64,000 bases of DNA from an uncultured Bifidobacteriaceae bacterium (GCA_946891915.1 CAMPNN010000003.1:19844-83843); one strand, 5' to 3'. Positions 25,505 to 34,916 are shown, counted from the first letter of the stretch. Numbers and translations: made by a program. Notes: generated from the sequence alone by a model not told the origin.

Positions 25505-26962
25505 ATGTCTATGGAACATCCAAACCGTAACGGTGAGAGCATCATTGATATTGAGCGTAATATTATGAGCCGCGCTCCTGAGCATAATAAAACTAATCTT
25601 GATTTGGACAGGATGCGCTTAATTCTTGATATTCTTGGTCATCCGGAAAAGTCTATGCACGTTATTCATATCACTGGCACGAATGGCAAGGGCTCCACAG
25701 CTCGCATGGCAGAGTCGATTTGCCGCGCATACGGTTTGCGTACTGGTCTTTATACTTCTCCACATTTGGAGCGCATAAACGAGCGAATTATGATTGACGG
25801 CCAAGAAATCAGCGACGACGATTTTGTTGACGTTTGGGATCAAATGAAAGACATTATCGACATGGTTGATGCTCGTATGGAGGCTGATGGTAAGCCAAAA
25901 ATGAGCTTCTTTGAAGTGCTTACGGCCATGGCGATTTGGGCTTTTGCAGACGCTCCTGTTGACGTTGCTGTTATGGAAGTTGGCATGGGCGGCGAATGGG
26001 ATGCTACGAATGTTATGAATGCTGATGCTGCAATTATTGGCCCGGTAGATATGGATCATATGCAGTGGCTTGGGAACACTGTTGAGGAGATTGCGCGCAC
26101 TAAGGCTGGCATTATTAAGCCAAATTGCACAGTGATTTTAGGCCCTCAGCCGCATGAAGATAAGGTTTTGCCAATTATTAAGGAAGTTGCTGAGCGTAAT
26201 AATGCTAAATTATTGCGCGATTCTTCTTATGGTGACGGCGAGCTTGAAGTTGTGTCTCGCATGCCTGCAGTTGGTGGTCAGGTTGTTACTTTGCGCACTC
26301 CTCTTGGAACGTATGAGGATGTGCCAATTGATAAGTTTGGTGAGCACCAGGCGCATAATGCTTTGGCGGCGCTTGCTGCGGCTGAAGTTGTGCTACCTGT
26401 AAATGGCGCTTTGGATGGCGATTTGGTTGCTGAAGCTTTAAGCCAGGTTAAGGTTCCGGGTCGTATTGAGCAGGTTCGTACTTCGCCGACGATTATTATT
26501 GACGGCGGCCATAATGTGAATGCTGCTGAGTCTCTTCGTGAAACTATTGAAGAAAACTATCATTTTGAGCAGCTTATTGGCGTTGTTGCAATGATGGCGG
26601 ATAAGCAGGTTGAAGAATATTTGGGTGTTCTTGAGCCGATTTTGACGAAGATTATTGTGACTCGTAATTCTTGGCGCGACCGTGTGATGGATCCGGAAGA
26701 TCTTGAGAAGGTTGCTGTAGGAGTTTTTGGTAGGGATCGCGTGATTCGCGTTGACGAGCTTCCGGATGCTATTCAAACAGCCGTGAATCTGGTTGATGAA
26801 GACGATGAGCTTGGCGTTGGCTACGGTCACGGAGTGCTTATTTGTGGCAGCTTTGTAACAGCAGGGGATGCGCGCACAATGCTTGTTGAGCATGTGAATC
26901 CGGACTTAAAAAAGCCAAAAGATCAGCGCGTTGCAATTCACCCAAATATTGACGAGTCCTGA
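25505..26962 (+). CDS. folC: Folylpolyglutamate synthase / dihydrofolate synthase
   Basis: Mur-ligase-family enzyme adding glutamates to folate (and possibly joining dihydropteroate to glutamate). 485 residues: Walker A HITGTNGKGSTARM (~residues 58-70), TSPHLERINERI, VMEVGMGGEWDATNV with the conserved magnesium ligands, GPVDMDHMQWLGNTVEEIARTKAGII, and the C-terminal domain with VPGRIEQV and IIDGGHNVNAA. ATG 25505 has GGGGG about 14 bases upstream and a second ATG at 25511. A cluster of repeats lies in the 419-bp region before it (25158-25412). Confidence 0.94.
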   Translation: MSMEHPNRNGESIIDIERNIMSRAPEHNKTNLDLDRMRLILDILGHPEKSMHVIHITGTNGKGSTARMAESICRAYGLRTGLYTSPHLERINERIMIDGQEISDDDFVDVWDQMKDIIDMVDARMEADGKPKMSFFEVLTAMAIWAFADAPVDVAVMEVGMGGEWDATNVMNADAAIIGPVDMDHMQWLGNTVEEIARTKAGIIKPNCTVILGPQPHEDKVLPIIKEVAERNNAKLLRDSSYGDGELEVVSRMPAVGGQVVTLRTPLGTYEDVPIDKFGEHQAHNALAALAAAEVVLPVNGALDGDLVAEALSQVKVPGRIEQVRTSPTIIIDGGHNVNAAESLRETIEENYHFEQLIGVVAMMADKQVEEYLGVLEPILTKIIVTRNSWRDRVMDPEDLEKVAVGVFGRDRVIRVDELPDAIQTAVNLVDEDDELGVGYGHGVLICGSFVTAGDARTMLVEHVNPDLKKPKDQRVAIHPNIDES

Positions 26963-26980
26963 AATTAAGTTGTGCTCTTG

Positions 26981-27709
26981 CTACTTAATTCTTAAGGCTT
27001 TAGCTTTTTCTACAGTATCTTTTACGAGTACTGCTTGAGCGTCAACTAAAGGAATCTGTGGAAGTGGGAAAGCTTCGTTAAGTACGCTTAATTCTGTGCA
27101 TCCTAAAATAAGTGCGTCGCAGCGGCAGTTTCCTGCAGGGTCGAGCATTTCACTTAATACCGATTCGTACCGGTGTAAGTCAAGCTCTCCAGTGCCTTTT
27201 ACGTCGTCATAAATAAGCGAAGTAATACGTTCCTGCAAATTATCGTCCGGTGCTACAAAAGTGTATCCCGCTTCTTCAATAGCGCGCTGATACACTCCGG
27301 CTTTGCGAGACCCTGCAGTGCCCAAAAATCCAATACGATTGCATTTAGACTTTGGGTATCGTCTAGAAATTTCCGCTACAGCACCGCGCGGCATGTGCAT
27401 AATAGGCACGTTGGTAAGTGCTTGGAACTTATCGTAAAAATAGTGCGCTGTATTGCACGTAAGTACAATAAACGATGCTCCAATTGCTGTTGCTTTCGAA
27501 ATATCGTCTGCAAGAACAGGGAATGGGCTTTCATTTGACTCACCAACAATATATGCTGTTCTATCCGGCACAGAAGCGTCGTTGAATACTACATAATCTA
27601 AAAACTCTTGATCGTTGTGAGCATGCGTTTCTTTATTTAGTAGACGAATGTAGCTTTCTGTTGCAAGCGTACCCATGCCGCCAAGCACAGCAAAAAAAGG
27701 ACGTTTCAT
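26981..27709 (-). CDS. Aspartate racemase family protein
   Basis: Aspartate/glutamate racemase-fold enzyme, here most likely making D-aspartate from L-aspartate. 242 residues: PFFAVLGGMGTLATESY, first catalytic Cys in VLTCNTAHYF (~residue 82), second in ILGCTELSVL (~192). It is the last gene of a minus-strand operon whose next gene upstream (35 bp) is a D-aspartate-ligase-like ATP-grasp protein, which supports a D-Asp role in cell-wall crossbridges. ATG 27709 has GGGAT at moderate spacing. Confidence 0.85.
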   Translation of the reverse strand: MKRPFFAVLGGMGTLATESYIRLLNKETHAHNDQEFLDYVVFNDASVPDRTAYIVGESNESPFPVLADDISKATAIGASFIVLTCNTAHYFYDKFQALTNVPIMHMPRGAVAEISRRYPKSKCNRIGFLGTAGSRKAGVYQRAIEEAGYTFVAPDDNLQERITSLIYDDVKGTGELDLHRYESVLSEMLDPAGNCRCDALILGCTELSVLNEAFPLPQIPLVDAQAVLVKDTVEKAKALRIK

Positions 27710-27744
27710 TGTTTCATAATCCCTTCAGATTACGTAGCTTATTT

Positions 27745-28986
27745 TCACGCTTTGTTGCGGAAAAATTCTGCGTAACGCCTCGTATAAATTGAAAACATGT
27801 GGCGAACCATCAACCAGCGCAGCAGGTTCATATCCTTCTTATATTCTAGCGTAGTACCCCAATCGCCACGGCGAATCATATCAAGACCGCGCTGTTTTTC
27901 TTCTCCTTGCGCAACATAATTACGGAAAATTGAGCGCGGAATTTCCATCCACAACTTTTCTCCGCGACCAAACACAGTATCGCCGTTAAAAGGTGTATGC
28001 TCAATCAAATCTTCTACAAAATATTGCGCAATATTGTAACCATTCAACGTAACGAAGTAGCTGGAGCGTCCTTGACGTAAGTTGATTTCAAAAAGCTTAT
28101 ACTTTCCATCTCTTTCGTCGTATTTCATATCAAAATTAGCTACACCAACGTAGTGTATATCTTCCAAAAATGCTTTGATATTTCGGAAAACTTCCTCATT
28201 GTAGTCAGGAATAATAGCAGCGTAATTTCCCACAGCTTCTGGAGTTGGATCCTCAAGTAGAGGGTGGCCTAGGAACATCATTCGCACATGGTGTTCGCTG
28301 TCTACATAAGCGTTGAGCACTCGCATTCGGCTGTCGTCGCCCGGTATAAAGTCTTGCAAAATCATTTCGCCATCGTAACCGGCTTTATACGAGCGCTGAA
28401 TAAGAGTATCAAGCTCCTCTGGGGTATCAATAATAAAAGCTTTCTTGCGCCCCTCAAAATCAACTTTAAGCCATTTAGCGCTATCTGCAGGCTTCATTGC
28501 AATAGGGAAGTTGAATGGAAGTTCCTTGTATGCGCGATTTGCTACTTCTTCAGCGTTCACTACTTTAGTTTTTGGATGCGGAAGATTATATTGTTCGCAA
28601 GTTTTGTAGAACGAGCTTTTAAGACTGAGTTGACGATTTAGCGCTTCAGGAAGAGTGTGGAATGCAAAATATTTATGCAATTCGTCTCCGCATTGGCTTA
28701 GAAGGTTCGCATAAACGTCTCCGCAAGGAATTAGAAGCAGTTTAGTATTAGGGTTTTCCTGTTGCCATGACTTAGCAAAATCAACCATTGTTTTGCGGAA
28801 AGTATTAAGCTCGCCAAATCCTGGAACAATGCGCACGTCAATAATTTTGCTAAATTTTGTAGGAGAAAGTTGAAAATATGCGAAAGCTATAGAAGTAATT
28901 CCGTATACTTCGTGGAAAGCTCTAGCCATTCCATAAGCGTTAATATCACTGCCGAGTAGTACTGGCTGGAATTTTTGATTAGTCAT
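27745..28986 (-). CDS. ATP-grasp ligase, D-aspartate ligase (Aslfm) type
   Basis: Probable ligase attaching D-aspartate to the side-chain amine of the stem-peptide lysine in peptidoglycan precursors. 413 residues. Closely follows the Enterococcus faecium Aslfm pattern as I recall it: VLLGSDINAYGMARAF at the start, VDFEGRKKAFII, MILQDFIPGDDSRMRVLNAY, MFLGHPLLEDPTPEAVGNY, FANFDMKYD-like VANFDMKYD, LFEINLRQGRSSYFVTLNG. The ATP-grasp acidic metal ligand FEIN is present. Its operon neighbours are a MurE-like ligase upstream and an aspartate racemase downstream, so precursor, D-Asp supply and transfer lie together. Assignment by remembered similarity, not a search. Confidence 0.82.
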   Translation of the reverse strand: MTNQKFQPVLLGSDINAYGMARAFHEVYGITSIAFAYFQLSPTKFSKIIDVRIVPGFGELNTFRKTMVDFAKSWQQENPNTKLLLIPCGDVYANLLSQCGDELHKYFAFHTLPEALNRQLSLKSSFYKTCEQYNLPHPKTKVVNAEEVANRAYKELPFNFPIAMKPADSAKWLKVDFEGRKKAFIIDTPEELDTLIQRSYKAGYDGEMILQDFIPGDDSRMRVLNAYVDSEHHVRMMFLGHPLLEDPTPEAVGNYAAIIPDYNEEVFRNIKAFLEDIHYVGVANFDMKYDERDGKYKLFEINLRQGRSSYFVTLNGYNIAQYFVEDLIEHTPFNGDTVFGRGEKLWMEIPRSIFRNYVAQGEEKQRGLDMIRRGDWGTTLEYKKDMNLLRWLMVRHMFSIYTRRYAEFFRNKA

Positions 28987-29096
28987 TTATTATCTTCTTT
29001 ATTTGTTATTGAGGTTTTGTAATGATTACGTTTGTTTTGCTTATTGTTTTGCTTATTGTTTTGCTGCTATGTTTTGTAATTTTGCAGTATTTGTAT

Positions 29097-30869
29097 TTAC
29101 AATCCAAAAAGACGTTTTATTACGAACGAATCACCTTCGTATGGTACGTGCTTTCGTTTGCTTTTAATCCAGCGTTCGTCGCCCTTGCCAATAGCGAGAA
29201 GAACATTTAATCTTCCTTCTTGCTCGTTGTTTTTAATAGCGTCATTGTAAGCGTATTCGATTGCTTCGGTTCTGTTAATAATAATTTTCGACGAAATATT
29301 CGGGTTTGTAACGTAACTCTGCATATCTTCGCAAATATGCATTTCATCTTCTGTATCAGTATCTTCAGTAGTAAAAATAAACTGGTCAATACGATTTTGA
29401 GCTGCTTGTACGATTTCTTTACGACGATCGTAAGCTTTATTTCCTGCAGATCCTGTTACTAGCGTAATTCTAGGATTTTCCTTACCGTAACGTTCTTCAA
29501 CAAAATCAAGAAGCACCTTAGTAGAAATATAATTATGCGCGTAATCGACGATTGCAACCGTGCTTGATTTTGTATCTTCAAACACTTCCATTCGTCCGGA
29601 AATCTTCACGTTTTCAACAGCGTGCAAAGCTTGTAAATCAGTATCCTGATTAATTCCAAGTTCGTTCGCAATAGCAATCGCAGCTAGCGCATTTTCGTAA
29701 TTAAAATCTCCCGCAATAGATAGATTAAAGTCGTCAATAGGCAAGTAGTGTACGTCTTCCTCATGGCTATCTTCGTCCGCATCTCTAATAGCAATGCAAT
29801 GTGACTCACTATTTTCTGCAGGTATTGCAATATAGTCAGGCGTAAGTAGATTCTCATACTCGTCATCGTCTGCGAGAGCAGAATAATTTATGCGATTGTC
29901 GTCAAAATAATCATTATTTTCATGTTCGCAAGCGTTATTATCTAATTCATTTTTATTAATGCGAGCAAAAGTTGTTACAGGCACGTCGTTACGTTCGGCG
30001 TCTTGCAATAGAAGATCCGCATAGTCGGCGTCGGCATTCAGCACCAAACGCTTAGTGTTTGCAATAATTTGACGCTTGCAATACAAATAATCTTCAAAAG
30101 TTGGGTGCTCTATAGGGCTAATGTGGTCTGGGCTAATATTTAAGAAAGCGGCAACGTCGAACTTAAGTCCATAAACGCGATTTACTTTGTACGCTTGCGA
30201 GGAAACTTCCATAACAAGGTATTTCATGCCGTTATCTACAGCTTCGCGCATCATCTTAAAAGCGTCAAAACTTTCAGGAGTTGTTAAATCTGACTCAACG
30301 TAATTTTTTCCGTCAACGCAGTTATCTACTGAAGAAAACAGTGCTGCTTTTCCGTGGGAATGTGCGCTAAGAATAGCGTGAGTAAAGTATGCGGTAGTGG
30401 TTTTTCCTTTAGTGCCAGTAATTCCAACAACTGTGAGCTTTTCTTGAGGATTTCCAAAGAATGCTGCCGAAAGCAAGCTCATTGCTTTGCGAGCGTCAGT
30501 AACTATTAAACCGACTGCATTAGTGTAATCTGCGTAACTTTTTTCGGAAACATATGCTTTTAAGCCTTTATTATCTGCTTCTAAAAGATATTCCGGCTTA
30601 AAATTGCCTTTAATAAAAAGCAAAGTTTCGGGCTTAATATAGCGAGTATCGTAAGTTGCGTGAGCAAAATTCTTATCCGCATCAATATTGGCAAAATAAT
30701 ATGGATTTAAAGACCATATTTCATTATGTGAATGAGTAGAGCTGGCAGCTTGTTCACTATTCGCAGTTAAATCTTGTAATTCGCGATGCTGAATCATCTC
30801 ACGCAACAAACCATAATGCTGCAAAAGTTCGCTTGCGCTTTTTAGCGACAATGCATTGTAAATAGTCAT
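29097..30869 (-). CDS. MurE-type UDP-MurNAc peptide ligase (probable L-lysine adding)
   Basis: Mur-ligase family member expected to add the third residue to UDP-MurNAc-L-Ala-D-Glu. 590 residues from ATG 30869 (a TTG at 30899 is the only longer option). Walker A VVGITGTKGKTTTAYF (~residues 146-160), substrate-binding DLTTPESFDAFKMMREAVDNG and MEVSSQAYKVNRVYGLKFDVAAFLNISPDHI, then an acidic ~80-residue insert, SGRMEVFED, and IVDYAHN. The DNPR signature of meso-DAP enzymes is replaced by TTEDTDTED, so lysine is likelier. First gene of the D-Asp operon. A weak AGAAG ribosome site. Confidence 0.83.
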   Translation of the reverse strand: MTIYNALSLKSASELLQHYGLLREMIQHRELQDLTANSEQAASSTHSHNEIWSLNPYYFANIDADKNFAHATYDTRYIKPETLLFIKGNFKPEYLLEADNKGLKAYVSEKSYADYTNAVGLIVTDARKAMSLLSAAFFGNPQEKLTVVGITGTKGKTTTAYFTHAILSAHSHGKAALFSSVDNCVDGKNYVESDLTTPESFDAFKMMREAVDNGMKYLVMEVSSQAYKVNRVYGLKFDVAAFLNISPDHISPIEHPTFEDYLYCKRQIIANTKRLVLNADADYADLLLQDAERNDVPVTTFARINKNELDNNACEHENNDYFDDNRINYSALADDDEYENLLTPDYIAIPAENSESHCIAIRDADEDSHEEDVHYLPIDDFNLSIAGDFNYENALAAIAIANELGINQDTDLQALHAVENVKISGRMEVFEDTKSSTVAIVDYAHNYISTKVLLDFVEERYGKENPRITLVTGSAGNKAYDRRKEIVQAAQNRIDQFIFTTEDTDTEDEMHICEDMQSYVTNPNISSKIIINRTEAIEYAYNDAIKNNEQEGRLNVLLAIGKGDERWIKSKRKHVPYEGDSFVIKRLFGL

Positions 30870-30977
30870 ATTTTTCTTCTTTTCACCAATATTGTACAAA
30901 CTGCAGGTAAATAATATTCTCGCAAAATATTAATAATTAAATTGTTTTCGTTAAGCTATAAACAAACTATAGCCAAA

Positions 30978-31757
30978 CTATAACCACGACCCAGTAATAG
31001 CTTCACGCCCGTGAGAATTTAACCACTGGTTGAAACTGTCTCTCCACTGAATATAAGCTTCACGCTGCCAGCTCATAAGGTTAAGTAAAGGCAAGTTTCC
31101 AACAGAGTCGTGTATTTCACACATAGGCGCAACTAAATCAAGAGCAGCAACTGTGTCTGCAGTAGCGTCGTGGAAGTCGCCGATTGGCTCAACTCCGTAG
31201 AACTGAGAAGTGATTGTGAGCGTGCGCTTGCCGGCTCTATGTGAAACTGCGCGGTCTATAACAAGTGGATCTACCGTGAGCACATCCTTGGAATTAAGTG
31301 TAGATATTGAGCAGGTTGGGCGCTGATCCAAAGGGTTAAGCTGCCATCTTTGTAAATCATTTCGCAGCATAGCAACGTCGAAAGTTGCGTTATAAGCAAG
31401 AAGTGGAATATTTTTTGATTGAGCTAAGCTCACAGCTTGTGCCAGCAATTCAAGTTCTTTTACAGGTTCGCCACCGTGTTCCTGCAAATATTCGTCAGTA
31501 AAACCATTTACTTCGCTTGCTTTAGGGTTCATTGGTTTATGCGGGTTAATAAGCCAAGTTGCAACAACGTCACCATTATGGCCAAGTTCAGGATTTCGTA
31601 AAACTAAAGTTGCTGAAGCAATAGCGTCTTTGCCAATGTTTGCGCCTGTAGTTTCAGTATCGAAACCAAGCAGCCATGATTTAGCAAGTTTAGTATTGTC
31701 GTATTGTGCTGGTGCTTCATCTAAAGCATCTAACAATTCTTGAATGTGAGTTGGCAT
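30978..31757 (-). CDS. DEDDh 3'-5' exonuclease (DNA polymerase III epsilon-like)
   Basis: Exonuclease-superfamily protein, 259 residues. DEDDh motifs: FDTETTGAN (Exo I, ~residues 31-39), LAYNATFDVAML (Exo II), and HDATADTVAALDL (Exo III, HxxxxxD). The length and C-terminal WQREAYIQWRDSFNQWLN fit the actinobacterial DnaQ-like repair or proofreading exonucleases, not a polymerase subunit proven by context. ATG 31757; TAAAAT ends seven bases before it, suggesting a leaderless transcript. Divergent from the ECF sigma gene. Confidence 0.88.
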   Translation of the reverse strand: MPTHIQELLDALDEAPAQYDNTKLAKSWLLGFDTETTGANIGKDAIASATLVLRNPELGHNGDVVATWLINPHKPMNPKASEVNGFTDEYLQEHGGEPVKELELLAQAVSLAQSKNIPLLAYNATFDVAMLRNDLQRWQLNPLDQRPTCSISTLNSKDVLTVDPLVIDRAVSHRAGKRTLTITSQFYGVEPIGDFHDATADTVAALDLVAPMCEIHDSVGNLPLLNLMSWQREAYIQWRDSFNQWLNSHGREAITGSWL

Positions 31758-31840
31758 AATTACAATTTTAGCGCAATGGCTCGTTATGGCGCGCGGCGTG
31801 TGAATTCTCTATGTGCAAAGTAAAAAGTATTATTGTAAAC

Positions 31841-32506
31841 ATGAGTGAGCGTAATTCAAGGGCAGGTGTTCAAAGACTTCAGCCTCGTAATGCTTATGTT
31901 CAGAATGGTAATTTTCTGAGTGCGAGTTCAATAAAATCTGGGCGTGGCAATCTTTCTACGCGGCGTAGTGAGCAATTTGAACAGCTTGTTTCCACTTGCG
32001 TTGATTCTTTATACACTCAGGCAATGCGATTAACAAATAATGCGCAAGATGCGCAAGATTTAGTGCAGGATACTTTTGAGCGCGCTCTGAAATCTTTTGC
32101 AACTTTTGAACCTGGTACTAATTTTGCAGCTTGGATTAATAGGATTGAGCGCAATCTGTATTTTAACCAATATGCTAAGCAAAAGCGTAGTCCAAAGCGC
32201 GCTAATGACGCTACTGGAGAGTACAACGATTGGGATATTTACGAAGCTTCCAATCATTCTCCAAGTGGGCTTATTTCTGCCGAACAAGAGTATTTAGAAG
32301 GGTTTGCGCCTAAAGAAATTATGGAAGCGCTAAATAAGTTGCCTTCTGAGCGTAGAAAAGTTTTTATTGAAGCTGCAATTAACGGGAAATCGTATAAGCA
32401 AATTGCTGAAGAAGAGGGTATAAAAATAGGTACTGTTATGAGTAGGCTCAATCGTGCTCGTACGCAATTAAAGCGTGAGCTTGCTGATTATGGTGAATCC
32501 GACTGA
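31841..32506 (+). CDS. ECF sigma factor, SigR/SigH-like
   Basis: RNA polymerase sigma factor of the ECF type related to SigR/SigH (thiol-oxidative stress). 221 residues: an N-tail of ~50 residues, sigma region 2 FEQLVSTCVDSLYTQAMRLTNNAQDAQDLVQDTFERAL, AAWINRIERNLYFNQYAKQKR, and region 4 ALNKLPSERRKVFIEAAINGKSYKQIAEEEGIKIGTVMSRLNRAR. Start ATG 31841, preceded by TATTAT ending seven bases away (possible leaderless). The partner anti-sigma (RsrA type) usually follows; here only 115 bp separate it from a terminator and bL37, so no adjacent anti-sigma exists. Confidence 0.87.
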   Translation: MSERNSRAGVQRLQPRNAYVQNGNFLSASSIKSGRGNLSTRRSEQFEQLVSTCVDSLYTQAMRLTNNAQDAQDLVQDTFERALKSFATFEPGTNFAAWINRIERNLYFNQYAKQKRSPKRANDATGEYNDWDIYEASNHSPSGLISAEQEYLEGFAPKEIMEALNKLPSERRKVFIEAAINGKSYKQIAEEEGIKIGTVMSRLNRARTQLKRELADYGESD

Positions 32507-32562
32507 TTGCGACTGATTGTGTGACTGTTTGCGACTGATTGCGATTGATTGCGACTGATTAT
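32498..32562 (+). repeat. 10-bp tandem repeat after the sigma factor gene
   Basis: Irregular copies of GCGACTGATT straddling the sigma factor stop codon (TGA 32504-32506), each unit carrying TGA. Copy variation would not change the protein. Confidence 0.75.
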
Positions 32563-32571
32563 GAAACAAAA

Positions 32572-32594
32572 AAGCCCACGATAAACGTGGGCTT
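32572..32594. terminator. Bidirectional terminator
   Basis: Perfect hairpin AAGCCCACG/CGTGGGCTT, 5-nt loop, with A-rich left and T-poor right flanks; it sits between the sigma gene and the minus-strand bL37 gene, on which it would be preceded by the stop at 32622. Confidence 0.75.
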
Positions 32595-32621
32595 AAAGTT
32601 ATGTATAAGCAAACTCACAGC

Positions 32622-32696
32622 TTAAGCATTTGGCCTTTTGCCGTGATTAGCTGCCTTTTTGCGACGCGCCTTGCGCTTGCGTCCACGCATACCCAT
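32622..32696 (-). CDS. 50S ribosomal protein bL37 (24 residues)
   Basis: Very short gene missed by usual length limits: 24 residues, MGMRGRKRKARRKKAANHGKRPNA minus its last few given here by part (starts MGMRGRKRKARR, ends NHGKRPNA). The Arg/Lys-rich body and terminal NHGKRPN match the actinobacterial bL37 peptides seen in mycobacterial ribosomes. AAGGAG lies seven bases before the ATG at 32696. Terminated by the hairpin at 32572-32594. Confidence 0.85.
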   Translation of the reverse strand: MGMRGRKRKARRKKAANHGKRPNA

Positions 32697-32835
32697 AATG
32701 CACTCCTTAACGATTAATTAGCGACTTAAGGGATTATCGCACGTTGCCAAGACTTGCATGTTCTTTTAGCTTAGTTTGCGTCTGCAATTCGGCTTGTTTG
32801 AACTGCGTTTTCAGCATAAATGCGTTAATTTTCGT

Positions 32836-33336
32836 TTAAGCTGCAATGTCTGCAACGGTTGCGTTTAATAATGTTACGATGTCTTGAGGATTAAGCACCA
32901 CGTCTAAGCCGCGTTTTCCGCCAGAAACAAGTATTTCGTCAAATTGCATAACGCTGCTATCGAGCACAGTTTCATGATGATTTTTTTGTCCGAATGGCGA
33001 AATTCCGCCAACTACGTAGCCGCTTTCACGTTGTGCAACTTCTGGGCTTGTCATGCTAGCTTTCTTTGCGCCAACAGCTCCAGCAATTGCTTTCATGTTT
33101 AGTCTACCGTTTACTGGCACAATGCCAACTACGCGCTTTTCGCCAGTGTCGACCATAAGTGTTTTGCATACTTGAGCTGCACTTACGCCAAGTTTTTCAG
33201 CTGCTTCTATGCCGTATCCGTCGTCCATGTGATCAGCATCGTGATCGTATTCTGCTATGCGGAAAGTAATGCCGGCGTTTTCGAGTTGTGCAATAGCAGG
33301 AGTTGCTTTTCCGGTTGCTGCGTGTTTCTTACTCAT
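32836..33336 (-). CDS. ybaK: YbaK-family Cys-tRNA(Pro) deacylase
   Basis: Trans-editing enzyme that hydrolyses mischarged Cys-tRNA(Pro). 166 residues; family features: TPAIAQLENAGITFRIAEYDHD, YGIEAAEKLGVSAAQVCKTLMV with the conserved Lys in CKTL, GIVPVNGRLNMKAIAGAVGAKKASM, and GYVVGGISPFGQK. The start is ATG 33336 with GGGGAA upstream. Single gene; ends 18 bp before TAA-rich sequence that leads to bL37. Confidence 0.93.
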   Translation of the reverse strand: MSKKHAATGKATPAIAQLENAGITFRIAEYDHDADHMDDGYGIEAAEKLGVSAAQVCKTLMVDTGEKRVVGIVPVNGRLNMKAIAGAVGAKKASMTSPEVAQRESGYVVGGISPFGQKNHHETVLDSSVMQFDEILVSGGKRGLDVVLNPQDIVTLLNATVADIAA

Positions 33337-33429
33337 TGCGTTTCCCCTTACTGTGCGTGCGTAATAGCAATTTGTATTACATGATATGCTATACCAACTG
33401 TTGACTTAATGCAGAAAAATCTAAAAAAT

Positions 33430-33469
33430 AAACCCCTTGCGGAGCTTAGAAAGCAGCACAAGGGGTTTT
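33430..33469 (-). terminator. Terminator after gap
   Basis: Inverted repeat AAACCCCTTG/CAAGGGGTTT (19-nt loop) 50 bp beyond the gap stop codon; on the minus strand it ends in TTTATTTTT. Likely intrinsic terminator. Confidence 0.8.
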
Positions 33470-33519
33470 ATTAAATTAAATATTCGCTACAATCAGTTCT
33501 TTTACTTACTGCTACGAAA

Positions 33520-34575
33520 TCACTCAGAGATTTCAGCGAAGTAAAGAAGGGTGCGAATCATGTTAGCGGTGAAGCCGCACTCGTTATCGTAGAAGGTAAC
33601 GGTACGAGCCAAAGTTACACCGTCAACAGTGTTCACATCGGTCTGAGTTGGATCGAAAACGCCACCGTGGGTGTCGCCGATGATATCGGAAGACACGATG
33701 CTGTCAGCGTTGTAGCCGAAGTACTCGCAGTTTTCGAAAGCCTTCTTGAAGGCTTCGTTGATTTCTTCAGTGGTTGCTGGCTTCTCAAGAACGGTGGTCA
33801 ACTCGGTAACGGAGCCGTCTGGAACCTGAATACGCTGTGCGTGGCCCTGGAGCTTGCCGTTTACTTCTGGAACAACCTTGCCGATTGCCTTAGCAGCACC
33901 AGTGGAGTGCTCAATAGTGTTGCATGCTGCAGAACGGTTGTTGCGTGGCTTGGAACCGCGTGGGCCATCGAGAATCATCTGAGTGCCAGTGTAGGCGTGG
34001 ATTGTGGTCATGAAGCCGGACTTGATGCCCCAGTTGTCTTGAAGCAACTTCACCATAGCTGCCATGGAGTTAGTGGTGCAGGAACCTGCGGACACGATGT
34101 TGTCGGAAGCTTTCAAAATCTGATGGTTTACGCCGAATACAACGGTTGGAGTGGTCTCGTCCTTAGCAGGAGCGGAGATAAGAACCTTCTTGGCGCCAGC
34201 GTTCAAGTGAGCCTGGGACTTCTCTGCAGAAGTGTAGAAGCCGGTGCATTCAAGTACGAATTCAACGCCGTCATTCTTAACCCATGGAATGTTGTTTGCA
34301 TCCTTCTCGGCATATACCTTGTAAGTCTTGCCATCCACTACGATTGCGTCTTCGGTGGAGGTTACCTCGACTGGGGTGCCATCATCGTGACGGAAAGTGC
34401 CGTGGGTGCTGTCGTACTTAAGCAAGTAGGCGAGCATAGAAGGAGTGGTCAGATCGTTGATGGCTGCGACTTCGATATCACCGGCCTGGCCTCCGCGAGC
34501 CTGAAGCTCGAAAATACGGCGGAATGCGAGACGACCGATGCGACCGAAACCATTAATACCAATCTTGACTGTCAT
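33520..34575 (-). CDS. gap: Glyceraldehyde-3-phosphate dehydrogenase, type I
   Basis: NAD-dependent glycolytic enzyme and lower half of the bifid shunt. 351 residues. Rossmann start [19 protein letters not shown], active-site Cys in [19 protein letters not shown] with catalytic His, and C-terminal [11 protein letters not shown] are intact. Start ATG 34575 has AGGGAG at 7 bases; the frame extends to 34683 only by chance. Codon use is biased and GC somewhat higher than neighbours, as for a highly expressed gene. The 300 bp upstream contain no gene; no clear -10 pair was fixed. Confidence 0.97.
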   Translation of the reverse strand: MTVKIGINGFGRIGRLAFRRIFELQARGGQAGDIEVAAINDLTTPSMLAYLLKYDSTHGTFRHDDGTPVEVTSTEDAIVVDGKTYKVYAEKDANNIPWVKNDGVEFVLECTGFYTSAEKSQAHLNAGAKKVLISAPAKDETTPTVVFGVNHQILKASDNIVSAGSCTTNSMAAMVKLLQDNWGIKSGFMTTIHAYTGTQMILDGPRGSKPRNNRSAACNTIEHSTGAAKAIGKVVPEVNGKLQGHAQRIQVPDGSVTELTTVLEKPATTEEINEAFKKAFENCEYFGYNADSIVSSDIIGDTHGGVFDPTQTDVNTVDGVTLARTVTFYDNECGFTANMIRTLLYFAEISE

Positions 34576-34871
34576 GTGGTTCTCCCTTGAGTGAGACCTC
34601 GTGCGTAACGTTCTTAAGTCACGCGATTTGCGCGATGAAAATTCACGCATTGTGGTCATCGTTATTGAATTAACGGTGTTCATTTTAGTGTGCGGTATGT
34701 ACGAAGAGTTGCAATATAGATAACTTTTGTTGTAACAGCACAGTGTGCAGAGTCTGAGCGTTAATATGCTGTGTTTTGTGAGTCTTTTTGTGCATTTTTT
34801 GGTAATTTATAGTTGTATTTTTTTCGGTATTTGCGCTGTTCAATTGAACATTTATTTTGTTTTGTGCACAA

Positions 34872-34916
34872 AATAAGGCTGGCGAGCAGATTTGTAAAAC
34901 ACTCGTCAGCCTTATT
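34872..34916 (-). terminator. Terminator after thiN
   Basis: Inverted repeat AATAAGGCTGGCGAG/CTCGTCAGCCTTATT with one mismatch and a 15-nt loop, 19 bp beyond the thiN stop. On the minus strand the 3' flank is TTTTGTGCAC, a short T run. Confidence 0.65.

Noticed and set aside
33667..34590. Long plus-strand ORF opposite gap
   Set aside because: It is the shadow of the highly biased gap gene on the other strand and has no domain or ribosome site.
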